From positions 1-35,951 of the forward strand of contig JAUZRG010000039.1 of NCBI GenBank assembly GCA_030950585.1: 35,951 nt of DNA, given 5' to 3'. Every line of letters begins with the position of its first letter. The first letter of the stretch is position 1. Shown here one piece after another: positions 6,978 to 16,382 of this stretch. A program made the translations under genes and the position numbers. Source of the DNA: Mariprofundaceae bacterium (GTDB lineage Bacteria > Pseudomonadota > Zetaproteobacteria > Mariprofundales > Mariprofundaceae). The notes under the pieces are model-generated. The model ran no database searches and was not told the origin of the DNA. It saw only the letters and a program-made list of their open reading frames with translations.

Positions 6978-9491
6978 CTAAACCTTCACAATACGTACAG
7001 GACATTTTTTATAGTCCGTTTGTTTGGATAACGGATCAGTCGCATCTAAGATCAATTTATTGACCAAACGACGCGCATCAAACCAAGGAATAAAGACCAA
7101 GCCCACAGGTGGTTTGTTGCGGCCTCTTGTTTCAATCATCGCGGTGATTTCACCACGCCGACTTTCTACCTTGGCCAATTCACCCCGTTTAAGACCACGC
7201 TTCTTGGCATCATCAGGATGCATAAAGATTTGGGCATCAGGCATGGCTTTGTACAACTCAGGCACACGTTGGGTCATAGTACCAGAATGCCAATGTTCTA
7301 AGACACGTCCTGTGCACATCCACATATCATACTCGGTATCAGGCACTTCTGGCGGCGCTTCGTAAGGTGCAAAAATAATATTGGCTCGGCCATCTTTATT
7401 GCCATAAAAAAACAAGCCTTTGCCCGCAGGTACAAAAGGGTCTGAACCTTCACGGTAACGCCACTTGGTTTCTTTACCATTCACCACAGGCCAACGCATA
7501 CCACGTTCTTTGTGCAACTGATCGTAGGCTGCCAAGTTATGACCTTTTTTAGGCCCATCTGTGCCAAACTTACGGTATTCTTCAAACAAGCCTTTTTGCA
7601 CATAAAAACCAAAATGATCCATCTCATCATTGGCATAGACATTGCCATCGTCATCCGTGACTTTCTGTGTCGGAAATTCATCAACATGACCATTGCGATA
7701 CAGTACATCATACAAGCTTTTATGGGCTAATTCAGGATCTTGGCTCCATAAATCTTTAGGCCAGATATCTTTGACTTGAAAGCGTTTGGAGAATTCCATT
7801 AACTGCCATAAGTCTGACTTGGCACCTTGTGGTGCCTCTACTTGCTGTCGCCATACTTGAGTACGGCGTTCTGCATTGCCATAAGCACCCTCTTTTTCAA
7901 CCCACATGGCAGTGGGCAGAATCAAATCTGCGGCCATCGCTGAAACCGTGGGATAAGGATCAGAGACCACAATAAAATTATCAGGATTGCGGTAACCGGG
8001 TAAGGTTTCTTCGTTGGTGTTGGCTCCCGCTTGCACATTGTTGTTGCACATCGACCAATAAACATTGATCACGCTATCTTTGAGCATGCGGTTGTGTTGC
8101 ACAGCGTGATAACCAGGTTTGGCAGGAATGGTTCCTGTGGGTAATTTCCAAACTTTTTCAGCAAAATCACGGTGTTCTTTTTTCTTCACGACCAAATCAG
8201 CAGGTAAGCGATGTGAGAACGTGCCCACTTCACGCGCAGTTCCACAAGCTGAGGGTTGGCCTGTGAGTGAAAAAGGACTGTTACCCGGTTCAGAAATTTT
8301 ACCCATCAATAAATGAATATTATAAAGCAGACCATTGGTCCAAACACCACGGGTATGCTGATTAAAGCCCATCGTCCACAAGGATGTGATTTTCTTTTTA
8401 GGATCAGCATACAACTTGGCCAAACGCAACAATTGTTCCTTGGGAACGCTCGACATCTCGGAGGCATAATCCAAGGTATAAGGTTTCACAAGCTCGGCAT
8501 ATTCATCCAATGAGCTGACTGATAATTTGCCTTTACCTGAGTTTTTAGCTTTTTGTTCTAAAGGATGCTCGGGGCGCAAACCATAACCAATATCTGTGGG
8601 TGTGGTTTTAAAGTTAACATGACCCTCTAAAAACTTGGTGTTGTAGGCTTTGGTTTCGATAATATAATTGGCAATATAATTCAAAATCACCATATCGGTT
8701 TGGGGTGTGAACACCATATTATTATCGCCAAGATCAAAACAGCGATGACGATACGTCGAAAGCACGTGAACTTCAGAGCCTGCTTTGCTCAAACGGGTAT
8801 CGGTAATGCGCGTCCATAAAATCGGATGCATCTCCGCCATATTAGAACCCCAAAGCACAAAGGCATCGGCATGTTCCAAATCATCATAACAACCCATCGG
8901 TTCATCTGAACCAAAGGCACGCATAAAAGCACCCACGGCAGAAGCCATACAATGCCTTGCATTTGGGTCGATATTGTTGGAACGAAATCCAGCTTTCATG
9001 AGTTTGGAAGCAGCATAACCTTCCATGATCGTCCACTGGCCTGAACCAAACATACCAATGGCTTCTGGCCCTTTGTCTTTTAAGGTTTTCTTCCACTTTT
9101 CAGCCATGATATCAAAGGCAATTTCCCAAGATACAGGGCTAAAATCACCTTCTTTGTGGTACTTGCCATTTTTCATGCGCAAGAGCGGTGTTGTCAAACG
9201 ATCTTCACCATACATGATCTTCGATAAAAAATAGCCTTTGATGCAGTTGATGCCTTTGTTTACTTCTGACTTGGGGTCAGCCTGTGTTGCCACAATGCGA
9301 TTGTCTTTGGTTCCAATCATCACACTGCAACCCACGCCGCAAAAACGACATGGGGCTTTGTCCCAACGAATACTATTTTTCTCACCATCCAAATCCAAAG
9401 CCTGTACGGCACTCGGTAAACTTAAATGAATGGATGCAGCGGCGGCAGATGCCGCACTTGCTTTTAAAAAGGATCTACGTGTTAACGCCAT
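6978..9491 (-). CDS. napA: Periplasmic nitrate reductase catalytic subunit NapA
   Basis: NapA reduces nitrate to nitrite with a bis-MGD molybdenum cofactor and one 4Fe-4S cluster. The N-terminus [15 protein letters not shown] is a Tat signal, exporting the folded enzyme. The cluster cysteines are Cys48, 51, 55 (CRFCGVGC) and Cys83 (INCIKGY). The molybdenum ligand is Cys181 in [18 protein letters not shown]. The C-terminal domain ends in the conserved [16 protein letters not shown]. The frame opens with TTG at 9497, but the ATG at 9491 has AGGAGG six bases upstream, so I start there (837 residues, typical size). The start overlaps napD by 10 bases. Confidence 0.98.
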   Translation of the reverse strand: MALTRRSFLKASAASAAAASIHLSLPSAVQALDLDGEKNSIRWDKAPCRFCGVGCSVMIGTKDNRIVATQADPKSEVNKGINCIKGYFLSKIMYGEDRLTTPLLRMKNGKYHKEGDFSPVSWEIAFDIMAEKWKKTLKDKGPEAIGMFGSGQWTIMEGYAASKLMKAGFRSNNIDPNARHCMASAVGAFMRAFGSDEPMGCYDDLEHADAFVLWGSNMAEMHPILWTRITDTRLSKAGSEVHVLSTYRHRCFDLGDNNMVFTPQTDMVILNYIANYIIETKAYNTKFLEGHVNFKTTPTDIGYGLRPEHPLEQKAKNSGKGKLSVSSLDEYAELVKPYTLDYASEMSSVPKEQLLRLAKLYADPKKKITSLWTMGFNQHTRGVWTNGLLYNIHLLMGKISEPGNSPFSLTGQPSACGTAREVGTFSHRLPADLVVKKKEHRDFAEKVWKLPTGTIPAKPGYHAVQHNRMLKDSVINVYWSMCNNNVQAGANTNEETLPGYRNPDNFIVVSDPYPTVSAMAADLILPTAMWVEKEGAYGNAERRTQVWRQQVEAPQGAKSDLWQLMEFSKRFQVKDIWPKDLWSQDPELAHKSLYDVLYRNGHVDEFPTQKVTDDDGNVYANDEMDHFGFYVQKGLFEEYRKFGTDGPKKGHNLAAYDQLHKERGMRWPVVNGKETKWRYREGSDPFVPAGKGLFFYGNKDGRANIIFAPYEAPPEVPDTEYDMWMCTGRVLEHWHSGTMTQRVPELYKAMPDAQIFMHPDDAKKRGLKRGELAKVESRRGEITAMIETRGRNKPPVGLVFIPWFDARRLVNKLILDATDPLSKQTDYKKCPVRIVKV

Positions 9492-9775
9492 TGCCAACCT
9501 CCTGACTGTTCTTCTTTGGGCATGTTCTCACAGTATTGATACACTGGTGTGACATACAAAACCCCTTCTATATTTTGAATATGTTCGCTTAAACACATCA
9601 CGGCGCGATTTGTCGCAGCTTCAAGCGTGATCACCAAACGTGATTGCTCATCTTGACCATGAATCTCAAGGCCTTCACACTGACTTAAGCTTTGATGAAT
9701 CTGTTCGCAATCTGCCTCACGAAGCTGTACCACAGCACCGACAATGCATCCTAAATGTTCTTCGTTATCTATCAC
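9482..9775 (-). CDS. napD: NapA signal-peptide-binding chaperone NapD
   Basis: NapD is a small cytoplasmic protein that binds the NapA twin-arginine signal and holds back export until the cofactor is loaded. The 97 residues contain the family opening [14 protein letters not shown] and the ferredoxin-like tail [12 protein letters not shown]. It starts with GTG at 9775, overlapping the napF stop by 4 bases, with GAGGTG six bases upstream. Position directly before napA fits its role. Confidence 0.93.
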   Translation of the reverse strand: MIDNEEHLGCIVGAVVQLREADCEQIHQSLSQCEGLEIHGQDEQSRLVITLEAATNRAVMCLSEHIQNIEGVLYVTPVYQYCENMPKEEQSGGWQWR

Positions 9776-10251
9776 GATTTCACCTCAATCGCTTGTGTCG
9801 GGCAGGAAGCCACGCAAGCACCACATCCCGTACATAATTCTATATTTATAATAGGTTTAGAAACTTTTTTTGCCTGATGTTGCCATGAAATAGCACTGAC
9901 TTCGCACTGTTCTGCACAACTCAAACAAACCACTTGCTGTTCTGTTAAACACCGATGATTAAGCTTGGCTTTGTATGGCCAAGGTTCAGCCTCATGACGC
10001 TGAAGAGCAGTGCTTGGGCAAGCGTCCACACAGTCTCCACAAAAAGTACATTCACCTTTTGCAAAGTCGACGCTGGGATAAGATGAAGCATTATCCTGAA
10101 TTAAAATGCCTTCAGGACAATGCCGCACACAATCACCACAACGTGTACATGCTTCTTGAAATAAGCTTTCAGCTTGCGCCCAAGGTGGACGCAGGGGTAT
10201 TTCTTGGCACAACACCCCTGCACCTAAAAACTTTCGACGTGAAAAATCCAT
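9772..10251 (-). CDS. napF: Ferredoxin-type protein NapF
   Basis: NapF is a cytoplasmic iron-sulfur protein that helps assemble or load NapA. Three 4Fe-4S binding motifs are visible: CTRCGDCVRHC (35-45), CTFCGDCVDAC (68-78) and CTGCGACVASC (140-150). An extra cysteine stretch, CLSCAEQC (109-116), matches the one in E. coli NapF. It keeps the family's SRRKFLGAG start. The frame opens at a TTG (10257), but the ATG at 10251 gives the typical N-terminus, 159 residues. It follows the porin stop by only 8 bases, which ties porin and nap genes into one transcript. Confidence 0.93.
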   Translation of the reverse strand: MDFSRRKFLGAGVLCQEIPLRPPWAQAESLFQEACTRCGDCVRHCPEGILIQDNASSYPSVDFAKGECTFCGDCVDACPSTALQRHEAEPWPYKAKLNHRCLTEQQVVCLSCAEQCEVSAISWQHQAKKVSKPIINIELCTGCGACVASCPTQAIEVKS

Positions 10252-10259
10252 GCTCAACG

Positions 10260-11546
10260 TTAGAAAGCGTAGTTTGCAACCAAGTAACCAAATTGAGCGG
10301 AATCAGCTTTACCAGCATTGCGTTCAGAAACCGCAGCACCTGGATTAAACACACCATATTGTCCGATCAACTTTAAACCTTGTACAGCGGCTACTTTATA
10401 GATGACTTTCACATCAACTTCAGTACCAGCTTTGGTTTGTGTATACGTTGGCGCACCAGCAGATAAAACACCAGCACCCACAACATTCAACCAATCACCT
10501 TGGGCTTTATCCAAAGATAATAAATGAGCATTCACCATCATGGTTAAACCTTTGGTGGGTGATGTTTTCACTGAGAAACGCAAGTCCTTCATGTTTGCCC
10601 AAGAAAAACGATCCATTTCACCATAGTGAGCATGGTTGGTATGGAAAGGAAATACGAAGTTTTTATGTGTGCCTGCGGTGGTTTTGTCATCACCAGGACT
10701 AAAGTCATATTCAATGCCCAGACGTGTATTCCATGCATCAAAGGTATAACCTGCTTTAACAGCAAAAGCTGAAGCGGATTGACGGGTATTTGTCACCCAA
10801 TCACCACTTTGCAATGCGGCTTCAGCAGTCACATCTATTGCATTCCAAACGGCAAAACCGCGCAAACCATAAGTATTGACACTACGACCCTTGCCCACAG
10901 TCGCTTGTTGGCTATGTGACCAGTTCATAAAATACGCATCAACACCTGTTTTCTTGGCAAATTTATAAGTACTATAAAAACCCATCAAAGAACGGTCTTC
11001 CCATGTGACCAAGGATTGACCTTGTGGTGCCAAAGTTGTGGGTGTCATCGCGCCGATATCAGCAGGGTGAACGGCAAAGGCATCAATAGAAAGACCATCA
11101 TTGTGATACATGGCCTTCATACCATCAAAGGTACGTGCCACATCCTTCCAACCCAAATAACCCAATAAGCGTTGATCACCATACGCAAGCTGTTGACGAC
11201 CCACGCGCACAGCTAAATCTTGCCATTGATATTCTAAATAGGCTTGCAATAAATCAGCTTGAGAAAAATCCTGTGTGCCGAAAGCTGCGGTGCTTTTGTT
11301 TTGAATCAATACCGCTTGCGGTTGGAAAAAGACCGTTAAGCCGTTGCCAAAATCACCTTTGGCTTTTAAAAACAAACGCGTATCTAACTCGGATGTGTTG
11401 GTATCTACATTAGAATTATAATCAAAATTATTAAACGACTGGTAACGCTCCCGCAATTCTGCGGAAACCGTCCAATCTGCTGCTGCCTGAGCAACACCCG
11501 AAACACATAAAGCTGCCGCTAATAGACCTAAACGCTTCAAAAACAT
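10260..11546 (-). CDS. Alginate-export-family outer-membrane beta-barrel porin
   Basis: The product is a secreted barrel protein. MFLKRLGLLAAALCVSGVAQ is a Sec signal with an AQA cleavage site, and the mature protein starts with DWTVSAELRERYQ. Alternating aromatic/polar strands follow, and the chain ends in LVANYAF, a terminal Phe as required for BAM-mediated barrel insertion. The pattern (RVGRQQLAYGDQRLLGYLGW, ARTFDGMKAMYHN) matches the alginate_exp (PF13372) group, whose members include many porins unrelated to alginate. The frame extends to 11603, but the ATG at 11546 begins the signal peptide, giving 428 residues. Lying 8 bases before napF, it may admit nitrate or release nitrite; substrate is inferred only from context. 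Confidence 0.85.
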   Translation of the reverse strand: MFLKRLGLLAAALCVSGVAQAAADWTVSAELRERYQSFNNFDYNSNVDTNTSELDTRLFLKAKGDFGNGLTVFFQPQAVLIQNKSTAAFGTQDFSQADLLQAYLEYQWQDLAVRVGRQQLAYGDQRLLGYLGWKDVARTFDGMKAMYHNDGLSIDAFAVHPADIGAMTPTTLAPQGQSLVTWEDRSLMGFYSTYKFAKKTGVDAYFMNWSHSQQATVGKGRSVNTYGLRGFAVWNAIDVTAEAALQSGDWVTNTRQSASAFAVKAGYTFDAWNTRLGIEYDFSPGDDKTTAGTHKNFVFPFHTNHAHYGEMDRFSWANMKDLRFSVKTSPTKGLTMMVNAHLLSLDKAQGDWLNVVGAGVLSAGAPTYTQTKAGTEVDVKVIYKVAAVQGLKLIGQYGVFNPGAAVSERNAGKADSAQFGYLVANYAF

Positions 11547-11573
11547 ATCACCCTCTCTCAGTTGTTTGATATA

Positions 11574-11592
11574 CACCTTTTTAAAATAGGTG
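11574..11592 (-). promoter_or_regulatory. 19-base near-palindrome upstream of the porin-nap operon
   Basis: CACCT and AGGTG flank a 9-base A/T centre, giving a palindrome with one mismatched pair. It ends 27 bases before the porin ATG, in the 99-base gap after the cyclase gene. It could be an operator controlling the whole porin-nap-moaA-modA unit. On the minus strand AAGGTGTATAT resembles one half of an NsrR site, but no second half follows, so I do not name the regulator. Confidence 0.35.
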
Positions 11593-11645
11593 CTTGAAAC
11601 CACAGCTTACGCCTCTGAGATATTACGGCTAGCTTTTAAATACGC

Positions 11646-12236
11646 TTAGTATTGTATTAAGTGGGCTTCTATCGTGATGCCTGAAATAGAGTACTGTACT
11701 TCAGCGGTTTTTATCTTCTCATCAAGCACCGTGGCCATCGCTTCTTTGCTCACAAGGATTTCACCAGCACTGCTAATATCTTCGCCCAATTTACTGGCTC
11801 GATTCACAGGATCACCAAAGAAATCCAGATCATCCACCAACAAAAACTTGCCATAATCAATGCCACAAGAAACTTTAATATCAAAGATTTTATCGGTCAT
11901 CATGTTGATACCATCTAAGGTGTGGTTAATGGTGACGGCGGCATGGATGGCATCGGAGACCGATTCAAAATGGGCAAAACAATTGTCTGCTTCAAATTTA
12001 ACCACATGGCCACGATAACGTTCAATCACAGGTTTAGTGGCAGCTTGCATGCGTTGTACCATCGATAAATAATGAATAATGCCATACTTTTGGGTCATCA
12101 AAGAAAAGCCTGACATATCTAAAATCATCACCGCTTGTTCCACACCATAGCGTTGCCACAAAGCTTGTTCTATTTCTTTTTTATCATCAGTATTCTTTTG
12201 TACATAATCTAATAACAACTGACTAAACTGACTCAC
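11646..12236 (-). CDS. Class III adenylate/guanylate cyclase domain protein
   Basis: The 196-residue protein is essentially a lone class III nucleotide cyclase catalytic domain with a short helical N-terminus. Metal-binding aspartates are Asp40 (VMILDMSGF) and Asp84 (KFEADNCF), and Lys80 fits the purine-binding lysine. The transition-state motif, usually VNxAARL, is VNRASKL, so Asn145 is kept but the arginine is Lys149. Asp142 before PVN would favour adenine. It starts with GTG, with GAGAGG upstream, inside the last codons of lipB (14-base overlap). It has no membrane span or receiver domain, so any sensing would come through partners. Whether it makes cyclic nucleotide or only binds it is open. 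Confidence 0.85.
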   Translation of the reverse strand: MSQFSQLLLDYVQKNTDDKKEIEQALWQRYGVEQAVMILDMSGFSLMTQKYGIIHYLSMVQRMQAATKPVIERYRGHVVKFEADNCFAHFESVSDAIHAAVTINHTLDGINMMTDKIFDIKVSCGIDYGKFLLVDDLDFFGDPVNRASKLGEDISSAGEILVSKEAMATVLDEKIKTAEVQYSISGITIEAHLIQY

Positions 12237-12873
12237 AAGCCTCTCCCAACAATAAACAGAATTGATGAAACCAAGCCGTACTTAATTTTTTCAACGATAA
12301 GCTTTCATCCGTGCATGCTTGTAGGTTAACCACCTTTGAGTCTAAACCACAACCTAAAATAGCATCAAAGCAAGTGACATCCACACACACATTCAAAGCC
12401 ATGCCATGATAAGCAATACCATGCCGTACCCTTAAGCCCACAGCTGCAATTTTTTGATCTCCTATCCAGACACCGGGGAAACCACTTCTTTGCCTTGCTT
12501 GCACCCCCAAAGAGGCACACAAAGCCATGCAACTTCGTTCCAATTTTGAAACATAGCATGATACCGCAAGCTTACGCTGCTTGAGGTTTATCACAGGGTA
12601 TAACATCAATTGCCCTGTGCCGTGAAACGTCGTTTCACCACCACGATCACTAAAAATTAAAGGGGCAGGAAGCTCTGCTTGTTGTCGGTTATCAATACGG
12701 CGACGACCTGTGGTGTAAATAGGTTGATGCTCACAACAAAACACATGCTCAGCCACTTGCGCCAAATGCAGCGCGTGGGCATGTTGTTTTAATTGTTCGA
12801 TCATCGGTTCATAAGCCTGTTGGCCTAACCATGAAAAAGAGGGCGAAACATCCTTAACATGGTTCGATAGCAT
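12223..12873 (-). CDS. lipB: Octanoyltransferase LipB
   Basis: LipB moves the octanoyl group from acyl carrier protein to lipoyl domains of 2-oxoacid dehydrogenases and the glycine cleavage system; LipA then adds sulfur. The signature RGGETTFHGTGQL (78-90) and HGMALNV (156-162) are clear. Catalytic Lys141 (DQKIAAVGLRV) and Cys175 (ILGCG) are both present. The frame reaches back to a TTG at 12957 inside the upstream gene, but the ATG at 12873 gives a 216-residue protein of family size, 13 bases after the neighbour's stop. It overlaps the cyclase gene by 14 bases. lipA is not in the window. Confidence 0.94.
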   Translation of the reverse strand: MLSNHVKDVSPSFSWLGQQAYEPMIEQLKQHAHALHLAQVAEHVFCCEHQPIYTTGRRRIDNRQQAELPAPLIFSDRGGETTFHGTGQLMLYPVINLKQRKLAVSCYVSKLERSCMALCASLGVQARQRSGFPGVWIGDQKIAAVGLRVRHGIAYHGMALNVCVDVTCFDAILGCGLDSKVVNLQACTDESLSLKKLSTAWFHQFCLLLGEACESV

Positions 12874-12886
12874 CGAAGTCAAGTGA

Positions 12887-13441
12887 TTAAGCGTCGTTCC
12901 ACTTAATAGAACAACCCACAGTTGGGTATTGTTTTTTAGGTGCTGGCTGGGCTGCAATTAATGCATCCATCGCAGGCTCAAGTTCTTTTTGCGTCACTTT
13001 GCTTTCATCTTTCCAGTAGTCATCAATACGACCATGATAATACAACTGACCTTCTGCATCATACAAATAAATATCAGGTGTGCATTGTGCATCCAATGCT
13101 TGCGCCACTTCTTGTGTATCATCAACCAAATAAGGGAAATCAATGCCCCATTCTTCTATTTTCTCAAGCATGGCACTGGGTGAGTCTTGCGGAAAATCAG
13201 GATGAATATTAGGATTAATGGCAATGCTATTGATGCCTTTAGCGCGAAACGCTTTTGCCAAACGCACCAAACGTGGCCAAACGGCAATCGCATAAGGACA
13301 ATGGTTACAAGTCACGATGACCAACAAACCTTTGTCACCACTTAAATCTTTGGAATCATATGTGATACCGCTGGTATCACTGAGTGTGAATATCGGTAAT
13401 GTTGATTTTAGTTCCACATGAATAGAGCCTACTAAAGCCAT
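12887..13441 (-). CDS. Thioredoxin-fold (AhpC/TSA, TlpA-like) family protein
   Basis: The 184-residue protein has a thioredoxin-like core: LVIVTCNHCPYAIAVWPRL contains the active-site pair Cys45-X-X-Cys48, followed by the peroxiredoxin-like VARALD-type segment (EVAQALDAQCTPDIYLYD) and a YHGRIDD strand. The end PTVGCSIKW is typical of a widespread, little-studied subgroup of single-domain thioredoxin-like proteins. There is no signal peptide, so it is likely cytoplasmic. It lies 31 bases after the hybrid kinase and 13 before lipB. A thiol-redox role is family knowledge; the substrate is unknown. Confidence 0.85.
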   Translation of the reverse strand: MALVGSIHVELKSTLPIFTLSDTSGITYDSKDLSGDKGLLVIVTCNHCPYAIAVWPRLVRLAKAFRAKGINSIAINPNIHPDFPQDSPSAMLEKIEEWGIDFPYLVDDTQEVAQALDAQCTPDIYLYDAEGQLYYHGRIDDYWKDESKVTQKELEPAMDALIAAQPAPKKQYPTVGCSIKWNDA

Positions 13442-13472
13442 GTGTTATTCTCCTATATACATCAATGATTTT

Positions 13473-15416
13473 TTAAACGTGTAAACTATCTTGAATCGCT
13501 ATCTGTAAACCATCAATCGCCAAAGGTTTTTTTAAGACCTTACTGAACGGGATGGATAAATCTTTTTGCAATGTGTGGTAACGGTCGTGTGCCGTGATAA
13601 AAATAACAGGTACTTTTAGGGAATGCTGACGAATAATCGCTAATGTTTCGACACCGCCCAGTTGTGACATCACGATATCAAGCATTAATAAACCAATCTT
13701 AGCTTCGTTGGCTTTAAAAATCTCAATCGCTTCAATGCCATTACTCGCTAAAAACACATCATAGCCTAATTTTTCTAAAATCTTAGAGGTAATAATGCGC
13801 ACACTTTCATCATCATCAGCCAATAAAATGCCCTGTCTTGTTTCAGCTGGTGGCAAAATATCGACGACTTTCGTTTCTTCTTCAGCCTCATGAATAGGTA
13901 AATAGACATGGAAAATCGTGCCTTTTCCGACGCGCGATTCCACTTCGATGGTACCATCATGGCTAAGTACAGCGCCATGCACCACAGCTAAACCCAAACC
14001 ACTGCCTTGACCAATATCTTTGGTCGTGAAAAAAGGTTCAAAGATATTGGCAATATGATCAGCATCCATGCCGCAACCATTATCTGCCATGGTCAAACAT
14101 ACCACGCGGTTTACTTTTAATTCAGGGTGAGCTTTGAGAAAGACCTTGCTGACACGTTTAATTTTTGCGGTGAACAAAATAACAGGGCTATGTGTTCCCA
14201 CCAAAGCATCACTGGCATTCGCCAATAAGTTGAAAAAAAGTTGCTGTAGCTGCTCACTATCGCCAAAGATATTAATATCTTTTTTAAATAAATCGAGATG
14301 CAATTCAACATGATCTGACAATGAAGCCCGTACCAAGCGCAACAGTTCTTCTAAGAACTTATTGAGGTGAATGACACGACGATTCAACAAACCTTTGCGC
14401 GCAAAGGTTAATAATAATGAAATCATTTCTGAAGCTTGAAAACTTAACTCTTCCGCTTGTTTTAATTTAACAGCTGTCTCTGGTCGATCTTCAACTTCTA
14501 TTCTGGCAAGAAATAAATTGCCTGTCACGCCTGCCAAAAGGTTGTTGAACTCGTGTGCAATACCACCAATGAGTGTGCCCAAAGACTCCAAACGCTGCAC
14601 ACTCTGCAAACGCTCTTCCACCTTCTTTTGCATGGTCATATCTTGCTGGGTGACGACAAAAAGATTAATGCTTGCATCATCTTCAATAATGGGTGCCACC
14701 GACATCAATGCATTCAACACCCGGCCCGAATGCGATTGATCACGAATCACCCCTTTCCAAAACTTTTCACTGATAATGGCTTTTTGCAAACAAGGATAGA
14801 AAGAACCCTCGCCATAACTTTGAAAAAAATCGGAAACAGCTTTGCCAATCATATCTTCAGATTGTTGATTGAGGTAACGACAAAAAGCTTTGTTGATATA
14901 TTCAATATGACCTTTGCGATCAATGATCATGATGCAATCATAAGTTGCCTCAATCGCTAAGGACAACATATTTGATCTTTTTTCGGCCAATCTTTTTTCT
15001 TCGACAACACGGATATGCGCCAAATGATTTTCTACTGTGGTCTGTAATAAATTAAGGTAATCGCCATGTACCGTTTTCACGATATAATCCACAGCGCCAG
15101 ACTTCATGGCTTCCACAGCAATTTTTAAATTATTCGCCGCAGATACCATGATGGCAGGAGGTAAACGGTCAATCTTTTTCAAGCGTTGGATCAATTCAAC
15201 ACCATCCAACACAGGAAGATGAGAATCGACTAGGATCAGGTCATAGTTTGTCGCAATAATTTTATTGTATCCCTCTTGCCCATCGCCAGCAAGATCAATA
15301 TCATAACCTTCATTGCTCAACCACAACTGCACCAACTGTGCCGATACACGATCATCTTCCACGTATAATACACGTGTTTTTTTCTGTGAAGTCTGTGCTG
15401 TCATTTTAACAACCAT
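13473..15416 (-). CDS. Hybrid sensor histidine kinase (REC-PAS-HisKA-HATPase-REC)
   Basis: The 647-residue protein joins five domains in order. An N-terminal receiver (about 14-130) has its phosphate acceptor at Asp64. A PAS domain spans about 150-265. The HisKA helix holds His288 in GGIAHEFNNLL. The HATPase domain has the N box FFNLLANASDAL, G1 box ADNGCGMD and G2 box GSGLGLAVVHGAV. A C-terminal receiver (about 528-645) has Asp580. There is no membrane span, so it is a cytoplasmic relay module that needs an upstream kinase for REC1 and an unknown output. The gene sits 6 bases after accA. Start ATG 15416 or 15404 cannot be decided; neither has a strong ribosome site. Confidence 0.93.
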   Translation of the reverse strand: MVVKMTAQTSQKKTRVLYVEDDRVSAQLVQLWLSNEGYDIDLAGDGQEGYNKIIATNYDLILVDSHLPVLDGVELIQRLKKIDRLPPAIMVSAANNLKIAVEAMKSGAVDYIVKTVHGDYLNLLQTTVENHLAHIRVVEEKRLAEKRSNMLSLAIEATYDCIMIIDRKGHIEYINKAFCRYLNQQSEDMIGKAVSDFFQSYGEGSFYPCLQKAIISEKFWKGVIRDQSHSGRVLNALMSVAPIIEDDASINLFVVTQQDMTMQKKVEERLQSVQRLESLGTLIGGIAHEFNNLLAGVTGNLFLARIEVEDRPETAVKLKQAEELSFQASEMISLLLTFARKGLLNRRVIHLNKFLEELLRLVRASLSDHVELHLDLFKKDINIFGDSEQLQQLFFNLLANASDALVGTHSPVILFTAKIKRVSKVFLKAHPELKVNRVVCLTMADNGCGMDADHIANIFEPFFTTKDIGQGSGLGLAVVHGAVLSHDGTIEVESRVGKGTIFHVYLPIHEAEEETKVVDILPPAETRQGILLADDDESVRIITSKILEKLGYDVFLASNGIEAIEIFKANEAKIGLLMLDIVMSQLGGVETLAIIRQHSLKVPVIFITAHDRYHTLQKDLSIPFSKVLKKPLAIDGLQIAIQDSLHV

Positions 15417-15422
15417 CCATCT

Positions 15423-16382
15423 TTATGACTGAAATATTCCCAACTGACGCAAGTTTTGTTGACGTTGTTCCAAGAGTTTATCTTCGGGCAAAATCATCAA
15501 ATGATTCAAGTTATCCTGCAAACGTTTATCTAATATTGCAGCGGCCTCTTTGGGATAACGATGCGCACCACCCAAAGGTTCAGGGATAATTTCATCAATC
15601 AGTTTTAACTCTAGTAGATCTTTTGCGGTTAATTTCAATGTTTGTGCAGCTTGCTCAGCAAAGGCACGGTCGCGCCACAAAATAGCCGCACAGCCTTCAG
15701 GTGAGATCACCGAATAACTGGTATATTGTTGCATCAACAAACGATCGCCAACGCCAATAGCCAAAGCACCGCCTGAACCACCTTCACCAATCACTGTGCA
15801 AATAATAGGCACACGCAATCTTGATAACTCCAGCAAGTTTGTGGCAATCGCTTCACTCTGTCCGCGCTCTTCTGCATCAATACCCGGCCAAGCACCTGCG
15901 GTATCAATGAACGTCAAAACAGGAATATCAAAACGTTCGGCTAATTTAAATAAGCGCAATGCTTTGCGATAACCTTCAGGGCGAGCCATACCAAAGTTAC
16001 GTTTTAACTTCTCTTTGGTATCACGGCCTTTTTGTTGTCCAACCAGCATCACACTGCGGCCATGAAAGCGGGCCAACCCACCCACAATGGCTTGATCATC
16101 AGCAAAAGCACGGTCACCATGTAATTCTTGAAAATCATCAAACAAGTGTTCAACATAATCAAAGAAGTAAGGCCGCTCTGGATGACGAGACAATTGGCAT
16201 ATTTGCCAAGGGCTAACTTTTTCATAAATTTGGTGTAATAATTTATCACGTTTTTGGCTTAACTTTTGCACTTCTTCGGCAATGTTGACATCGGCCGCAC
16301 GACCCATGCTGGAAAGCTCTTCTATCTTCACAGTCAGTTCAGCAATAGGTCGCTCAAACTCTAAATAACTATGTGGTATCAC
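15423..16382 (-). CDS. accA: Acetyl-CoA carboxylase carboxyltransferase subunit alpha
   Basis: AccA with AccD transfers the carboxyl group from carboxybiotin to acetyl-CoA, giving malonyl-CoA for fatty acid synthesis. The 319-residue length is standard. Family hallmarks are [10 protein letters not shown] at the N-terminus, [33 protein letters not shown] and [14 protein letters not shown]. It starts with GTG at 16382, with GAGGAG seven bases upstream inside dnaE, overlapping dnaE by 14 bases. The dnaE-accA order is conserved in many proteobacteria, which supports a normal chromosomal backbone here. Confidence 0.97.
   Translation of the reverse strand: MIPHSYLEFERPIAELTVKIEELSSMGRAADVNIAEEVQKLSQKRDKLLHQIYEKVSPWQICQLSRHPERPYFFDYVEHLFDDFQELHGDRAFADDQAIVGGLARFHGRSVMLVGQQKGRDTKEKLKRNFGMARPEGYRKALRLFKLAERFDIPVLTFIDTAGAWPGIDAEERGQSEAIATNLLELSRLRVPIICTVIGEGGSGGALAIGVGDRLLMQQYTSYSVISPEGCAAILWRDRAFAEQAAQTLKLTAKDLLELKLIDEIIPEPLGGAHRYPKEAAAILDKRLQDNLNHLMILPEDKLLEQRQQNLRQLGIFQS

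Noticed and set aside
11570-11582. NsrR binding site upstream of the porin
   Set aside because: Only one half-site-like sequence is present; the second half does not match.
11547-11603. Longer N-terminus of the porin
   Set aside because: The 19 extra residues precede a complete signal peptide starting at ATG 11546, so they are leader sequence.
12874-12957. Upstream extension of lipB to a TTG codon
   Set aside because: It lies inside the preceding thioredoxin-fold gene, adds non-family sequence and has no better ribosome site than ATG 12873.
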